A DNA stretch of 64,000 nt, taken from the NCBI GenBank assembly GCA_035235625.1, contig CP141140.1:15830685-15894684 (forward strand), in the 5' to 3' direction. Positions 50,650-61,315 of the stretch are shown here, piece after piece (within the stretch, counting starts at the first letter, position 1; each line of letters opens with the position of its first letter). The translations under genes and the position numbers were made by a program. The notes under the pieces are model-generated. The model had not been told where the DNA came from and searched no databases. It saw only the letters and a program-made list of their open reading frames with translations. This DNA is from Saururus chinensis. Lineage: Eukaryota > Streptophyta > Magnoliopsida > Piperales > Saururaceae.

Positions 50650-51560
50650 GCGATGGTGAGTTCTCACGTCAAAATTCAGTTGTAAGTTTTGTTTGCAACC
50701 AAGCCTAGCACCAAAGGCTTGTCATCCATGGCCTGGCTGCGGCCATATCTGGTCACCAAAGCACCTCCAACGAGATCTCACGACTAGTAGGAGAAATGGG
50801 GAGCAAGGAGAAAAGGGGGAAAGTGGTGATATGCAAAGGAGGTAGCAAGAGGCGAAGACAAAGGTGGAGGTGGGAGGAGAAGATGTCCAACATAAGATAT
50901 AGCAAGGAGTGATGGCCCTGAGAAGATTTGTGTGTGGCTTGGGTTGCTCAGTAGATTTGGCCACAATTTGAGTTGTTGGTTGCTTTTAACATAAAGTGTA
51001 AATATTGAATCTCTTTATTATATACAAAGAGTATAAATATTTACTATCTTTATATTGTAAACAAAAATAAGTTATGGCGGATGCGAGATGCTAGAGCAGT
51101 GTCAAGCAAGTCATATTTGCCCAAAAAACCTAAGCCACAACAAGATCTACCCAATTGCCCATGCTATAGCCTTTAGAAGCTAACAACTCAAGCCATTGCC
51201 TCCTCCTCATCTTTTTTCTCCCTTTCTCTCCTCTTTACTCTATGGCCTCCTTAGCCCACCGCCTTCTCATCTGAGTTCCACCTCTTTCTTCATTTTGTAT
51301 TGCCTCTCTATGTCGCAACTCTCCCTTTTCTCCCTCTGCTCCCCCTTTCTCCTTCAGTTGATTGTGTTTAGGCCTTGGCGACAAAGCCATCGACTGGCTG
51401 CGACCAATTTTAGTGCAACGAGATCTGACTGGAGGTTCTCCTATGGCCAGACCTGGCTACCCCATTACCACCAATGACAAGCCTTTGGTGCCCTAGCCTT
51501 GCCTAAGTCATGACCACTTGATGACAACAAATCCAATGGTAGTAGTACTTAAGGCAGTGG
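50650..51560. repeat. Foldback repeat with two arms of about 300 bp
   Basis: The left arm (about 50650-50960) and right arm (about 51190-51560) are inverted, diverged copies. CACCAAAGGCTTGTCAT on the left pairs with ATGACAAGCCTTTGGTG on the right, followed by matching ACCTCCA, AGATCTC and GGAGAAAAGGG blocks in order. The loop is AT-rich (TATACAAAGAGTATAAATAT). Arm composition is higher in GC than the flanks. It could be a foldback or Mutator-like element or an inverted duplication of a gene fragment; no protein was recognised. Confidence 0.6.
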
Positions 51561-52361
51561 CCATGATGGGAGTAAGAACTAGAAGGCTGACAGTAGCCAT
51601 GGTGGTGAAAGAAGAAGAAGGGGAGTAGTAAGGAAGACATAAAGAATATGAGGGTAATTTTATCTAAAAATATAAATTATGTAAACTTTAAGGATAATAC
51701 AAAGGATTTTTTTAGAAAAAGTCTGCTCATCAATTTTTTTCTCGAAACTAATCACTAGTCGTTTACCTTACCTACGAGACTTTAATAAGTTTAGATATTC
51801 ACTCCTTCGGGATATAAATCATTTGGATTTCCAAATATTCGTGTGTAGCATTAATTGTCTCTTTTTACACTAAACAATTAATTGTATCATGTATTTATTA
51901 AATACTTATGTTGGTTATGTAAGGTGAAATTATCCAATGGAGAGGTTCACTCGTTATTTAATATGTTTTAATATTTTCTATATGCTTAAACGTGAGTAAT
52001 TTCAAGTGTTAGGCTTTAGTTTACGTGTTAGAATATGAAAGGACTAATTTAGGTGACGTGGAACAGTTCTACTAGATATCTCCTCATTATGAAGTCATTA
52101 TGTAAGAGAGCTATACTGCTGATGTCATGCATCTTACATTTATCAAATACTTACACTTATTATATCCTGAGGGAGAGAGTACTTTGCGCTCGTGTCTAAT
52201 ACATAGAAATTTTTAGATACGATTATTCAAATTTGGAAGACCAAGCATTATTGGCCACTGATGCGTCTCACAGCTGGGAAACTCGCCACGGTTTTGATAA
52301 ACTGACAATTTTTTAGCCAATTTGGAGGCTGCAGCCGGACAGCTTGACTGAGCAGTCTGCA
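51561..52361. other. 5' flank of the glycosyltransferase gene
   Basis: AT-rich DNA with no gene seen; probably distal promoter. Confidence 0.4.
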
Positions 52362-52370
52362 TATATAAAA
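52362..52370 (+). promoter_or_regulatory. Candidate TATA box of the UGT gene
   Basis: TATATAAAA lies 252 bp before the start codon at 52622 in otherwise mixed sequence. If used, transcription would begin near 52395. Confidence 0.4.
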
Positions 52371-52424
52371 CGCGTCCTACTGGATCCAAAATTAGAGTGC
52401 TGTAAATCACTCATCAGATCTAAG

Positions 52425-52460
52425 ATGGAGGGCTGGATATGGGTTTTAGGGTGGGCCTAA
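52425..52460 (+). other. Possible 11-codon upstream ORF in the UGT leader
   Basis: ATG at 52425 opens a frame reading MEGWIWVLGWA before TAA at 52458. It would be in the leader if the TATA at 52362 is the promoter. It has no known homologue; function is only a possibility. Confidence 0.25.
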
Positions 52461-52621
52461 TATTTTTTGGATTAAGCAGACGACTTGTATGTGATTCCGT
52501 TTATCGCCTTCCATATATAATACTATTATGAATAAAAATGAAGAACGAATGAGAAGTATATTTTTTGGCAATCCTTGGTATTGAACTAGAGTTTCCTCGC
52601 TTCCTCCTGGCAAGGCTGGAA

Positions 52622-54518
52622 ATGGAGTCAGGTAAGCGGCCAAGAAGGCAAGTAGTCGAGCAGGCGCCGAAGCAATTTATCCTCTTCCCAACCCCACTGC
52701 AAGGCCATATCACCCCCATGCTTCAGCTGGCCACCCTCCTCTCCTCCAGAGGCTTCTCCATCACAATCGTCCACTCGCGTCTCAACGCTCCCAACCCCTC
52801 CGCCTACCCAGCCCTGCGATTTGAGCCCATACAAGATGGCCTATCTGCTGAGCAGGCTTCCGACGTCGACCTCATGCCCCTTACCAGAGCCCTCAATGAG
52901 AAGTGTGAAGCGCCCTTTCGCGAGTGCGTAGTTCGACTTCTATCGGAGGATTCACCATCCCCGATTGTGGGGTTAGTCGATGATGGTCTCATGCAATTTG
53001 TAGAAGCTGTCGCCCAAGATTTCAAGCTGCAAAGGCTCTTATTCTTAATCAACAGCGCCGCTGCTATGGCCGCCTACCTGTCCTTCCCGTTGTTGGGGGA
53101 GAGAGGCTACTTTCCTATTCAAGGTATGTGCATCAGCTTATGTTCATTGACTTTTCTTTCTCCGATGCTATTTTCTGCCACCGCATCGTTACCTTTTTAT
53201 TCTGTAATTAAGGACAAATGCCTAGGTGAAACATCATTTTAACTCCAGGGGTAAGGAAGTAGAGAAAAAGAAAGTAACGTGTGCGAATTTGCCTCCGGAA
53301 TTGAAAGTTGATTGCAGGATTGTGTTAAGATTGCAAATTGAATTATTGATGATAGTGACCATAAAAACACAAGTTTATTCTTTCTTTTCTTGAATGTTAG
53401 CGGCCACTTACTGTTTCATCTTGCAAGCAAGGACAGAGAAGAGAGACCAATTACATAAACAAAATGGGGCGAAGTCATTTTATTATAGCTCCTCGTTGTA
53501 AGGCTCGCTGGAAGCTTATCAGAAATTCATATTGGATTGCCGCCTTCTATTTTTTAATTCGTTCACCCGTTTCTGATATTCTATGCAATCCATTTGGAGA
53601 TATTTGGTGACCAAAATCAAATTGCTCTCATGGTTAGCAGATCTCAGATCAGAGGCCCTGATCCCTGAAGTCCCACCCCTCAGAATAAAAGACTTGCCAG
53701 TCATCGGGCCCGACGACCCAGAAGCGTGGTGCCAGTTTGTGCTTTCTGCGGTAAAGCAGTTGCTGACCTCCTCATCCGCAATCTTGTGGAATTCATTCGA
53801 AGCTCTTGAGGAAGCTTCTTTAGTTAGATTCAAGCAGAGTTTTCAGAAGCCCGTCTTCGCCATTGGCCCTCTCAATAAATATCCGGCGATCTCTTCCAGC
53901 AGCTTGCTCATGCAGGACCGGAGCTGCATGGCATGGCTGGACCAGCAGGCACCAAACTCCGTCATCTATGTGAGCTTCGGGAGCTTGGCCACCGTAGAGA
54001 AAGCCGAGCTCGACGAGGCGGCATGGGGACTGGCCAACAGCAAACAGCCCTTCCTGTGGGCTGTTCGGCGAGGTGGGATCAGGGGATCGGACACGGTTGA
54101 TTTGCCAGAAGGGTTCGAAGAAGAGACAAAGGGAAGAGGAATGGTGGCGAATTGGGTCCCTCAGGTGGAAGTGCTGGCTCACCCCGCAGTGGGTGGGTTT
54201 TGGACCCACTGTGGCTGGAACTCTACATTGGAGAGTATATGTGAAGGAGTGCCCATGCTGTGTTGGCCTAGTTTTGGAGACCAGACGGTGAATGCTAGGT
54301 ACATCAGCCATGTATGGAAGGTAGGTCTGCAACTTGAGTGTGGACCGGAGAGAGGTGAGGTAGAGAAGGCTATAAAGAGGCTGATGGTGGAAAAAGAAGG
54401 GGAGGATTTGAGAGAACGAGCCAGAGCACTGCAGGAAGATGCAGAGGGTTGTTTGAAAGAGGGAGGCTCCTCCTACAAATCCTTACATAGGCTGATGGAC
54501 TACATTCTCACATTGTAA
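52622..54518 (+). CDS. Family-1 UDP-glycosyltransferase (UGT76-like), 2 exons
   Basis: Exons 52622-53123 and 53641-54518 (GT-AG intron of 517 bp, phase 1) give 459 aa, normal for plant UGTs. The enzyme should transfer a sugar, probably glucose, from a UDP-sugar to a small molecule in the cytosol. The N-terminal acceptor domain carries LFPTPLQGHITPM with catalytic His29; the paired Asp is most likely Asp121 in VDDGLMQF. The C-terminal domain holds VIYVSFGS (about 275-282) and the complete 44-residue PSPG box at 339-382, with WVPQ, HCGWNS and the closing Asp381-Gln382. A final Gln is usual in glucose-using enzymes. The first in-frame ATG is at 52622; the frame extends upstream only through a TTG at 52565. 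Similarity to UGT76-type enzymes rests on GHITPMLQLA, PPLRIKDLP and the intron position; the acceptor cannot be predicted. No disabling change is seen. Confidence 0.93.
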
Positions 54519-54604
54519 ACTTTCGATGGATATGTGATGGTGGACTGCATCTTTTTGCTGAAAATCTGCTTTCAGGTGGAATAAGGCCCTTACTAGGACG
54601 TCAT

Positions 54605-54623
54605 CCCCCCCCCCCCCCCCCCC
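54605..54623. repeat. Poly-C tract of 19 nt
   Basis: An unbroken C run 87 bp after the UGT stop codon, in or near the 3' UTR. Confidence 0.9.
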
Positions 54624-55198
54624 GCACCCAGGCCCCCAAATTTTACTTCCCTACACCCCACTTTCACTATAAAAATTATTTGTACTCAAAATATCCAAAC
54701 TGTGCCCCCACCTCCCGTCGTTCTATTCCCCCCTCTCGTCGTTTCTCTAGCTTCCCGTCTTTTCTTCTCCATTTTCGTCCCCTCTCCTCTGGTGAAGTCC
54801 CCTCCCATCCTATCTCGTCTTTTCCTCTCTATTTTCATCCCCTCTCCTCCGGTGGAGTCCTCTACCCCCTCCTCCCCGCCTGTCTGCTCTCCTCCCCTTC
54901 CCCTGCCCTTCCATCTCTTTTCTTCCCCTCCCGTCCTGTGTCCTCCCCTCCTTTGCCCTCCCGTATTGCACATTTGACAAGTTAACGACTTTAAGAACAG
55001 AAGATCAGCAAAAGTGTTGTTGTTTGTGAAAAAAAAATACAACCTTTTAATTTAACCATGAACCAATAACAATTTTTTTCTTTTGATATTTTTTTGTGGT
55101 GGTATTCTTGGTCTATATGAAGGGAAAAAGGGTGGGGTATGAAGGGTAATATGCTTCATGAGTTTGCAGGATGCAGTTCACAAATTTTTTTATGGTTT
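54624..55198. other. Pyrimidine-rich stretch, no gene
   Basis: TCCCCTCCTC-type sequence, especially 54700-54960, creates long but meaningless open frames on both strands. No protein family is recognised. Confidence 0.5.
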
Positions 55199-55690
55199 GA
55201 ACCTTCTGGACGAATTCTGGCTGGGATCAATCACTGCCAAAGTAGTAAGAAGTTGACGGGGACATACGGTCCTTGTATAAATTCATTTGATGTGACGCCA
55301 GACAACTTCCAGAAGATTTTCGCATCCATTGAAACCTTCTAGATGAATTCTGGTGGGGATCAATCACTATCAAAGTAGTAAGAAGTTGACGGGGACATAC
55401 GGTCCCCGTATGAATTTATTTGACGTGGCGGGGGGTACCCCCCGCCTGACAACTTCTAGAAGATTTTTGCATCCATTGAAACCTTCTGGATGAGTTCTGG
55501 CAGGGACCAATCACTGCCAAAGTAGAAAGAATTTGACGGGGATATATGTTCCCCGTATGCATACATTGAATGTGGCAGGGGGTATCCCCCGCCAGACAAC
55601 TTCTAGAAGATTTTCGAGGGTGTTGAAACCTTCTGGAGATTTCCTGGCGGTGGGTACCCCCGTCACATAAAGCAGAATGACGTTTTGATG
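55199..55690 (+). repeat. Tandem array of about 131-149-bp units carrying GC-rich palindromes
   Basis: Units start with AACCTTCTGGA-type words near 55199, 55330, 55479 and 55626. Each full unit holds, in order, ATCAATCACTGCCAAAGTAG, GACGGGGACATACGGTCCCCG, a TGTGGC palindrome and ACAACTTCTAGAAGATTTT. The best palindrome is GGCGGGGGGTACCCCCCGCC (55427-55446), perfect over 20 nt; a weaker version is at 55574-55593. The last unit is truncated. Whether the array is part of a larger element is unknown. Confidence 0.8.
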
Positions 55691-56229
55691 CCTTTATGCA
55701 CGTTAAAGTTCAGTTAGTCATGGCGCACTGTGAACCCAAATTCTAACCGTTGAAGGCCCAGAAAATCAATAAAGATTACTTGATAAGCAGCCAAAGGATG
55801 GATTTTTTTGAGTTGGATGGGAAGCAACGATTTTTAAATGCATGCAAATAGTTCTTTAATCAGGGATGTGGGAGAGAGGAGAAACTCCTGTAATCAGCCT
55901 TCTTTTCATGTATGGAGAAGCAATTGGGAGGGACGACCATTATAGGCAGGGAGGAAGATGGGAGGGACGCTCACAACCTTCTTGCCGCCGGCGAGAACTT
56001 CATACACGTCGAGAACAGTGAAGGGGATATGAAAGAGTTTTTTCCTTTTCTTTATTGACTGGGGTGTCTCATAAAAATAGTGTGAGAATGCTAAGTAATA
56101 AAAAAATTACCCATATATTTTTTATTTGAGGAGCCCTGAGTAAATTTTGGGGGGGAAATAGCCGTGTTCTAAATGGAATGATGTGAGGATGTTGGATTCA
56201 CACTGAGTGAAGGCGGGCTCACGGATGGA
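55691..56229. other. Intergenic DNA, no gene seen
   Basis: No family or clear repeat was recognised. Confidence 0.4.
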
Positions 56230-56898
56230 AATGGACATGGACAAAGGGTTGTCCATTTGCCATTTGCATATCTCTTGTTTGTGTCCTTATGTGTCTGGCC
56301 TAGTTCGGATCATGTTTTGTCCAAGTCTGTCCATTACATACACAAACGAATATAGACTAACATGAACAAATATTTTAACACATAAATTTTAATTAATTCA
56401 AACTGTGAAATACTTATGTAGTCTGTTAAAATTATCCTAACATGCTACATAGGTACTAATTAAATTAATATTTTCAAGTTGCTTAGTACCTATCTAGCAT
56501 GTACTAAGACTATCCTAATATGCTATATAGGTTATAGATTTATGTTTTCAAGTTGTCTAGTACTTAAATAGTATGTTAGGACAATCCTAACATGCTACAT
56601 AAGTGGATCCATATTTTTAAGTTGTCAAGTACCTTCTTAATAAGTTACATAGGTACTATTTTTTTCTAGTAATTAGTAATACATTAATAATTAATGGAGT
56701 GTTAGGTAAGGGTGGAAAATATGTATATTCGCAGACACAAACAAGGGTATGTCCATGTCCATAGCTCCCCATTAGGGCGAACAAAGACCTTGGTCAGTAT
56801 TTGCATTTGTATTCAACAAGGACACAAAAAATTATCCGCTTTATATAAAAACAAACATGGACGGACATCCAGACTATGAATGACCATGAGCACCCCTA
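56230..56898 (-). mobile_element. Palindrome-array element, copy 2
   Basis: It is the reverse-oriented relative of 665-1298. On the minus strand it begins TAGGGGTGCTCATGG at 56898, and GACACATAAGGACACAAACA-like words lie at the far end. The core again has four palindromes (about 56410-56457, 56484-56534, 56558-56604 and a worn one at 56626-56660) on the same ATGTAGCATGTTAGGA arm. Spacers differ from copy 1 in detail. No protein is encoded. Confidence 0.6.
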
Positions 56899-56906
56899 AT
56901 TACTAT

Positions 56907-58823
56907 CAGCTCCAACTATTAGAATGTTACATAAACATATTTATTTGCAATACTAGTAAGAATGTGACTATTTGTGCTCCACTGAACTCTTTCGTCCCCC
57001 AAACAGGGTAAAAAATTTCTTGTTCTCCTTCTTACTCTCGTACTCCATTCCACCCCCATCAAATTTCTCCTACTTCCCCCCAAGACCTGAACCCCTCAAA
57101 TATATCCTATCTCTCCATCTCTGGCAAGCAGCAGTGACAACAATGGCGAGGAGGTGAAGGCCTCTTCTTCCCCTCCTCTTTCTCTCTATTTTTTCTCTTT
57201 TATTTCTCTTTGTAGTTCTAATATCCTCGATTTTTTTGTAATTTTTTGCAATTTTTTTGCAATTGTCTATTTGTGTTTCCAGTAGGGAAAGTTGATGCTT
57301 TGACATCTTTAATTTTGTATATTTTATCCTGATATTTATGCCCGTAGAGTCAGGTATAGGATTTAGTCGCAGGTCATAGGCCTTGACGTGCCACAAAAGC
57401 TTTTGGTATGAAAAAGGAAGAAAAAACAAAAGAAATTGAGAAAGAAAAGAAAAGAGAGGGAGATAGAAAAAATGATAGAAAAAAAACACATAAGATCGGG
57501 TGCTCTTGTGCCCGATTTTTGGACCCCCTCCCCTTCTCTTGCTATTAAGTTGGCTGAGGCATCGTCAGCCACTGGCCTCCGGCCATCACAGCCTTGCGAT
57601 GGCTCAATCGTAGTCCCAGCCTAGCTTGTCGCTCCATAGTCTAGCTTGTCGACCCCCTCTCCTCTTTTCTATTTTTTATTTTACCCTGTGGAGAATCCCT
57701 CCCCCATTTCTGACGTTTTGCTACCGCTTGGCTCCACCACAGCTAGGCAACGACATAGGGCCACCACTCTATGCCCCTCTAGCCCTCCACCCCAGCCTAG
57801 TTTCTCCTCCACCGATCTGCTGAACCCGCAGTGATCTACCCCCTATTTTTGCTTCTGCGATGACTTTTTTCGGCCAACCATGGCCAGGCGACCTTTGGCC
57901 ACTCCACCATGGCCCAAAACAACGAGTAGTCATCGCTCCCAGCCCAACTCGACCTCCTCCATCCTCCCTCGCTCTTTTCTTCTTAGGCCTGAACCAAACC
58001 ACCCCTTTCTCTCTGTTTTGAGCTAGAGTCTCTTTCTCCCACTATGTTTGCCTTTTGCTACCACCGCTAGTGGCTGGTTGTTGCCAATTAGCTTTTGCTT
58101 GGCCCACCTCGACATGGCGATAACTAGGGTTGTCCCGATCAGCCACGGAGCAGCTCCTTTTGTCCTCTTTTGCTCTACCTAGACCCACATCCCATTTTCT
58201 TTTTGGAGTTTTAGGTGGTGATCAAAGCCGCCACTGGCCATAGATCTGGCACCCCTTCCCAGGCCTTGGGCCACCATTGTTCAACCTCCCTCTCCCTCTT
58301 TAGACCTTTTTTCGGCCAAATCTGGTTTGCCCTTTCTTTTTCCTTGTATCTCTTTTGTGTCAGTACGATCTGGATGATAGAGGGTTGGACCAGAGCCATT
58401 GTGGGCCACATCTGGTTGGACCAGCTCCCCTTCTCCCCGTCATTGTCTTGGATCACCCTTCCCTGCCTCTGGACCATTGACAACCATGCTTCCCTTCTTT
58501 TTACCCCTTTGGCCAAGTGTGCATTGGGCCACATGTGCATTTTAGGGTAAAGTAATTGCTTTTGCACCTCCTGACCATCGTCTGGCATCGGCACTAGCTG
58601 GATTTGACCACTAGAACCCTCATCCACCTCTTCTTCATCCTTTAGAACCTAACCATGCCCTCCACCCCTCTTCTTGGTCATCGACATCGCAAAATCATCG
58701 TCGTTGGGTGCTATCCATGACCGATTTCAGCGTCTTGTGCCCATTCAATTGTTTCTTAGCCGTCGATGACCTTCAGTTAGCTTTTCAACCACATTTGCCA
58801 CTTCTTTTAGCATGACCCTTCTA
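56907..58823. other. Composition-biased repeat-like DNA, no gene
   Basis: From about 57500 to 58830 the DNA is rich in GGCCA, CCACC and CTCCC words and resembles the GC-rich parts of the foldback at 50650-51560. Open frames on both strands (for example 58211-58627) match no family I know. A degraded gene fragment carried by a transposon is possible but unproven. Confidence 0.4.
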
Positions 58824-60119
58824 CCAGCTGCTAGGGCTGCCAATGGTACCCGTTTCACCGTTCTACCGTCTGTATCGTACCGTTAAGAAGTTAAATGGTA
58901 TGGTTAAATTTATTTGATGGGTAAATAAGAGGATAATTTTATCTGACCGTTATCTTAATGGAAGGTAATGGAAAAAGTTCTTCCATACCCATTCATCCGT
59001 TACCCGTTTGTCATATATATATATATATACATATATATACTCGTTAGTCTTAAGTGGTTTAATTTCAAAGGAGATTGACTTATGATCTTTTAAAATAATC
59101 TTCATGTCATGATTCACCACGGTGATTTACTCAACGAAAGATATCATTCAAATCTAAATATTTATTGTATTTATTTAACTACTTTCATCCATTTACTATA
59201 GTTGTTACAAGCTACTACTTGGAAGATAATTTACTCTTTCTAGCATTTCATATCTAACTCTATTTTTTTTAAAATATCTATTTATAATTTATATTCTCTT
59301 AAACTAACTTTGCTTTTATGTTTCTCATTTGGTTGATTTGTCTAATTTGTATGGTCTCATTAGGTCACAATTCATCTTTAATCATATATGATAAAATCTT
59401 AACTAACTACATAGACACTTTGTACAAAATATTTTTATAATTCTCAGGTTAATTTATATTCAATTTTGATAACTCAAACACATAAGTTTTTTTTATGTTT
59501 TTGATAATTAAACTTGTAGAATGTTTGTTTGTGTAAGGAAATAATTGGTGGGTTTGGAGTAGGATTGTTGAGTCAACTCTATTCTACTCGAGGCTAGACT
59601 TAAGTTAGCTCAAATCAAAGCTTGAACTTGGGCTAATAGAATGAAACTTTTGTTTGGCCCATCTCGATTAGCTTGGTTTGAGTGTTGGTTGGCTTAACTT
59701 TGAATGAGTGGTATAAGTGGTTTATTTTGAGATTTGGTATATGTTGGTTGGAATCATGATTATGTTACAAATCATGTTTATATGTGAGATTGCAAAATTT
59801 AGAATGATTTAGTTATTGAAATAGGTTGGAATCAATAAGTTTTGAATGACCAAATAGGTTTAAGTGAAATTTTGAATAGGTTTAAGTGAAACTTTATCTA
59901 AAATATGGGGAACTATTTTAAATTTCTTAGGTGATTATGTTATCATCCGATCAACCTGGGTTGACTTAACCCAGCCCAAGGTTTTAAAAACCAGCCCGAC
60001 CATTGACCCAGTTGGTTGTCAGGCCGGGTTAATTGGGTTCAACCGCCAGTCAACTTGGGTTGACCCGATTTTCCCATATATTAGAATAAATAGAAAGTTA
60101 CGTACAATATTCACACAAA

Positions 60120-60191
60120 ATCATTGTAACTCAGTCGGTAGAGTGTAAATGTTATTTTTATTACGACATGGGTTCGAATCCCGTTGTGGAG
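60120..60191 (+). ncRNA. tRNA-like module 1 (pseudo-tRNA or SINE head)
   Basis: TAACTCAGTCGGTAGAG fits the internal A box and D arm, with ACTC pairing to GAGT. GGGTTCGAATCCC fits the B box and T arm (ATGGG/CCCGT). The spacing of 72 nt is canonical, and the D-to-T distance equals that of plant tRNA-Lys. The acceptor stem and anticodon stem hardly pair, and the anticodon position reads TAT. It is therefore tRNA-derived, not a working tRNA gene. Confidence 0.55.
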
Positions 60192-60254
60192 ATTTTTTTT
60201 GGAGTAATGTAAAACAAATAAATATTAAATAAAATAAAAATGTGTATAAACAAA

Positions 60255-60326
60255 GTTGTTGCAGCCTGGTGGGTTAGGCTTGCTGATGGGCTCTCACAGA
60301 ATGTGAGTTGGAAACCCGTCTCCAAC
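60255..60326 (+). ncRNA. tRNA-like module 2
   Basis: A 72-nt stretch lays out as a tRNA. Acceptor GTTGTTG pairs with CTCCAAC at five of seven positions. The D stem GCCT/AGGC is perfect around GGTGGGTT. A T arm GTGAG-TTGGAAA-CCCGT pairs at four of five with wobble. The anticodon stem does not pair. It is weaker evidence than module 1, because the B box is altered to GTTGGAAACCC. Confidence 0.4.
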
Positions 60327-60757
60327 ATAAATTTTTTTCATGAGAATATTAAACCGGTCTAACCCGGGCAGCGGATCGGCGGTTGAACCGGCAGGGTCGT
60401 GTTGACCCGGTCGGGTTAACTTAACCAGCTAAAGTAGATGAACCTGTCAGATTTATCAACTGGGTCCGATTGAGCTTGGTCAGACTGGTCAGGCCGACCC
60501 GGTTTTTAAAACATTGGCCCGACTACTAATCTGGGTCAGGCTCCCTGGTTGGGTTTTAAAACATTGCTTCAAAAAGACACTAATTGATAATGAGCATCAC
60601 TACATATGGCCTCATTCATGCTTTTAATGCACATTTAAATATAGTTGGCTGTGAGAAGACAATTATTATTCTCACATTGGGATTCTTCTCAAACAGGCAC
60701 TAGATGGATGTCTTGAAGCTAGACTCATATAATAGGAAATAATTATTGAAAAATAAG

Positions 60758-60762
<5 letters not shown>

Positions 60763-60833
<71 letters not shown>
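60763..60833. repeat. (TA)n microsatellite
   Basis: An uninterrupted TA run of 71 nt inside the 2.33-kb hAT element. Confidence 0.97.
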
Positions 60834-60836
<3 letters not shown>

Positions 60837-61231
60837 TAATATATGTATCCATTTATGTTTCATGTTTAATCTTTACAATTTATTTGCAACAACTATAAAT
60901 AAGAGTAGTATTGATGTTAGTTTTTTACCTTAGTAATATTTAATTAAGTGAATAAAAAATAATTATTTTAGCTTTTTTAGCACATTTTAAAAAATATAAT
61001 GGATAATGGTTATCCGATTAACTGGATGTTTATTAGTGGAAGGTACTGTTATGGAAGTACCTATACCATTTACTTAATGGAACGGTTATGGATAAAGATT
61101 TGGGAAATGGTTATGGTAATGGAATAGGTTATACCGTAACTGTATCGTTCCGTTGGCAGCCCTACCAGTTGCCCTTAGTGTGCTGTTGTGGATCACGGAT
61201 TTTGCTGCATAGATTGTTATCAACCCCAACG

Positions 61232-61254
61232 CCCCCCCCCCCCCCCCCCCCCCC
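61232..61254. repeat. Poly-C tract of 23 nt
   Basis: An unbroken C run 60 bp beyond the hAT element's right duplication. Length may be subject to assembly error. Confidence 0.9.
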
Positions 61255-61315
61255 GTCTTGCCTAGATTAACCACGACATTCTATAAAATCTCGAGACAAC
61301 AACTCTCTCATCTAG

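Larger units (their letters stand above)
59976..60518. mobile_element. Foldback element containing two tRNA-like modules
   Basis: The left end CCAAGGTTTTAAAAACC and right end GGTTTTTAAAACATTGG are inverted repeats with one mismatch. Pairing continues less perfectly inward through CAGGCC, GGGTTAA and GGTT(C/G)AACC words for about 100 bp on each side. Between the arms sit two 72-nt tRNA-like sequences (60120-60191, 60255-60326). A target duplication is not clear, because the host sequence itself repeats CAGCCC/GGCCCGAC words. Confidence 0.6.
58832..61164. mobile_element. Non-autonomous hAT-type element, 2.33 kb
   Basis: The ends TAGGGCTGCCAATGG and CCGTTGGCAGCCCTA are inverted repeats with one mismatch in 15. 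The flanks CCAGCTGC (58824-58831) and CCAGTTGC (61165-61172) form an 8-bp duplication with one change. Subterminal GTATCGTACCGTTAAG and CTGTATCGTTCCG words also mirror one another. No transposase is legible. It carries the foldback element at 59976-60518 and the AT microsatellite at 60763-60833. Confidence 0.88.

Noticed and set aside
52565..52621. N-terminal extension of the UGT
   Set aside because: The upstream frame begins at a TTG, not an ATG. The family start with a short lead before the GHITPM region fits the ATG at 52622.
54680..55042. Open frames of 91-118 codons on both strands after the UGT gene
   Set aside because: They are translations of TCCCC-type repeats (Pro/Ser on one strand, Gly/Arg/Glu on the other), not genes.
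57626..58627. Open frames of 62-138 codons in the GC-rich stretch
   Set aside because: No family match, frames open on both strands, and the DNA looks like transposon-carried low-complexity sequence.
60120..60191. A functional tRNA gene
   Set aside because: The acceptor and anticodon stems do not pair, and it sits inside a foldback element; kept as a tRNA-like module only.
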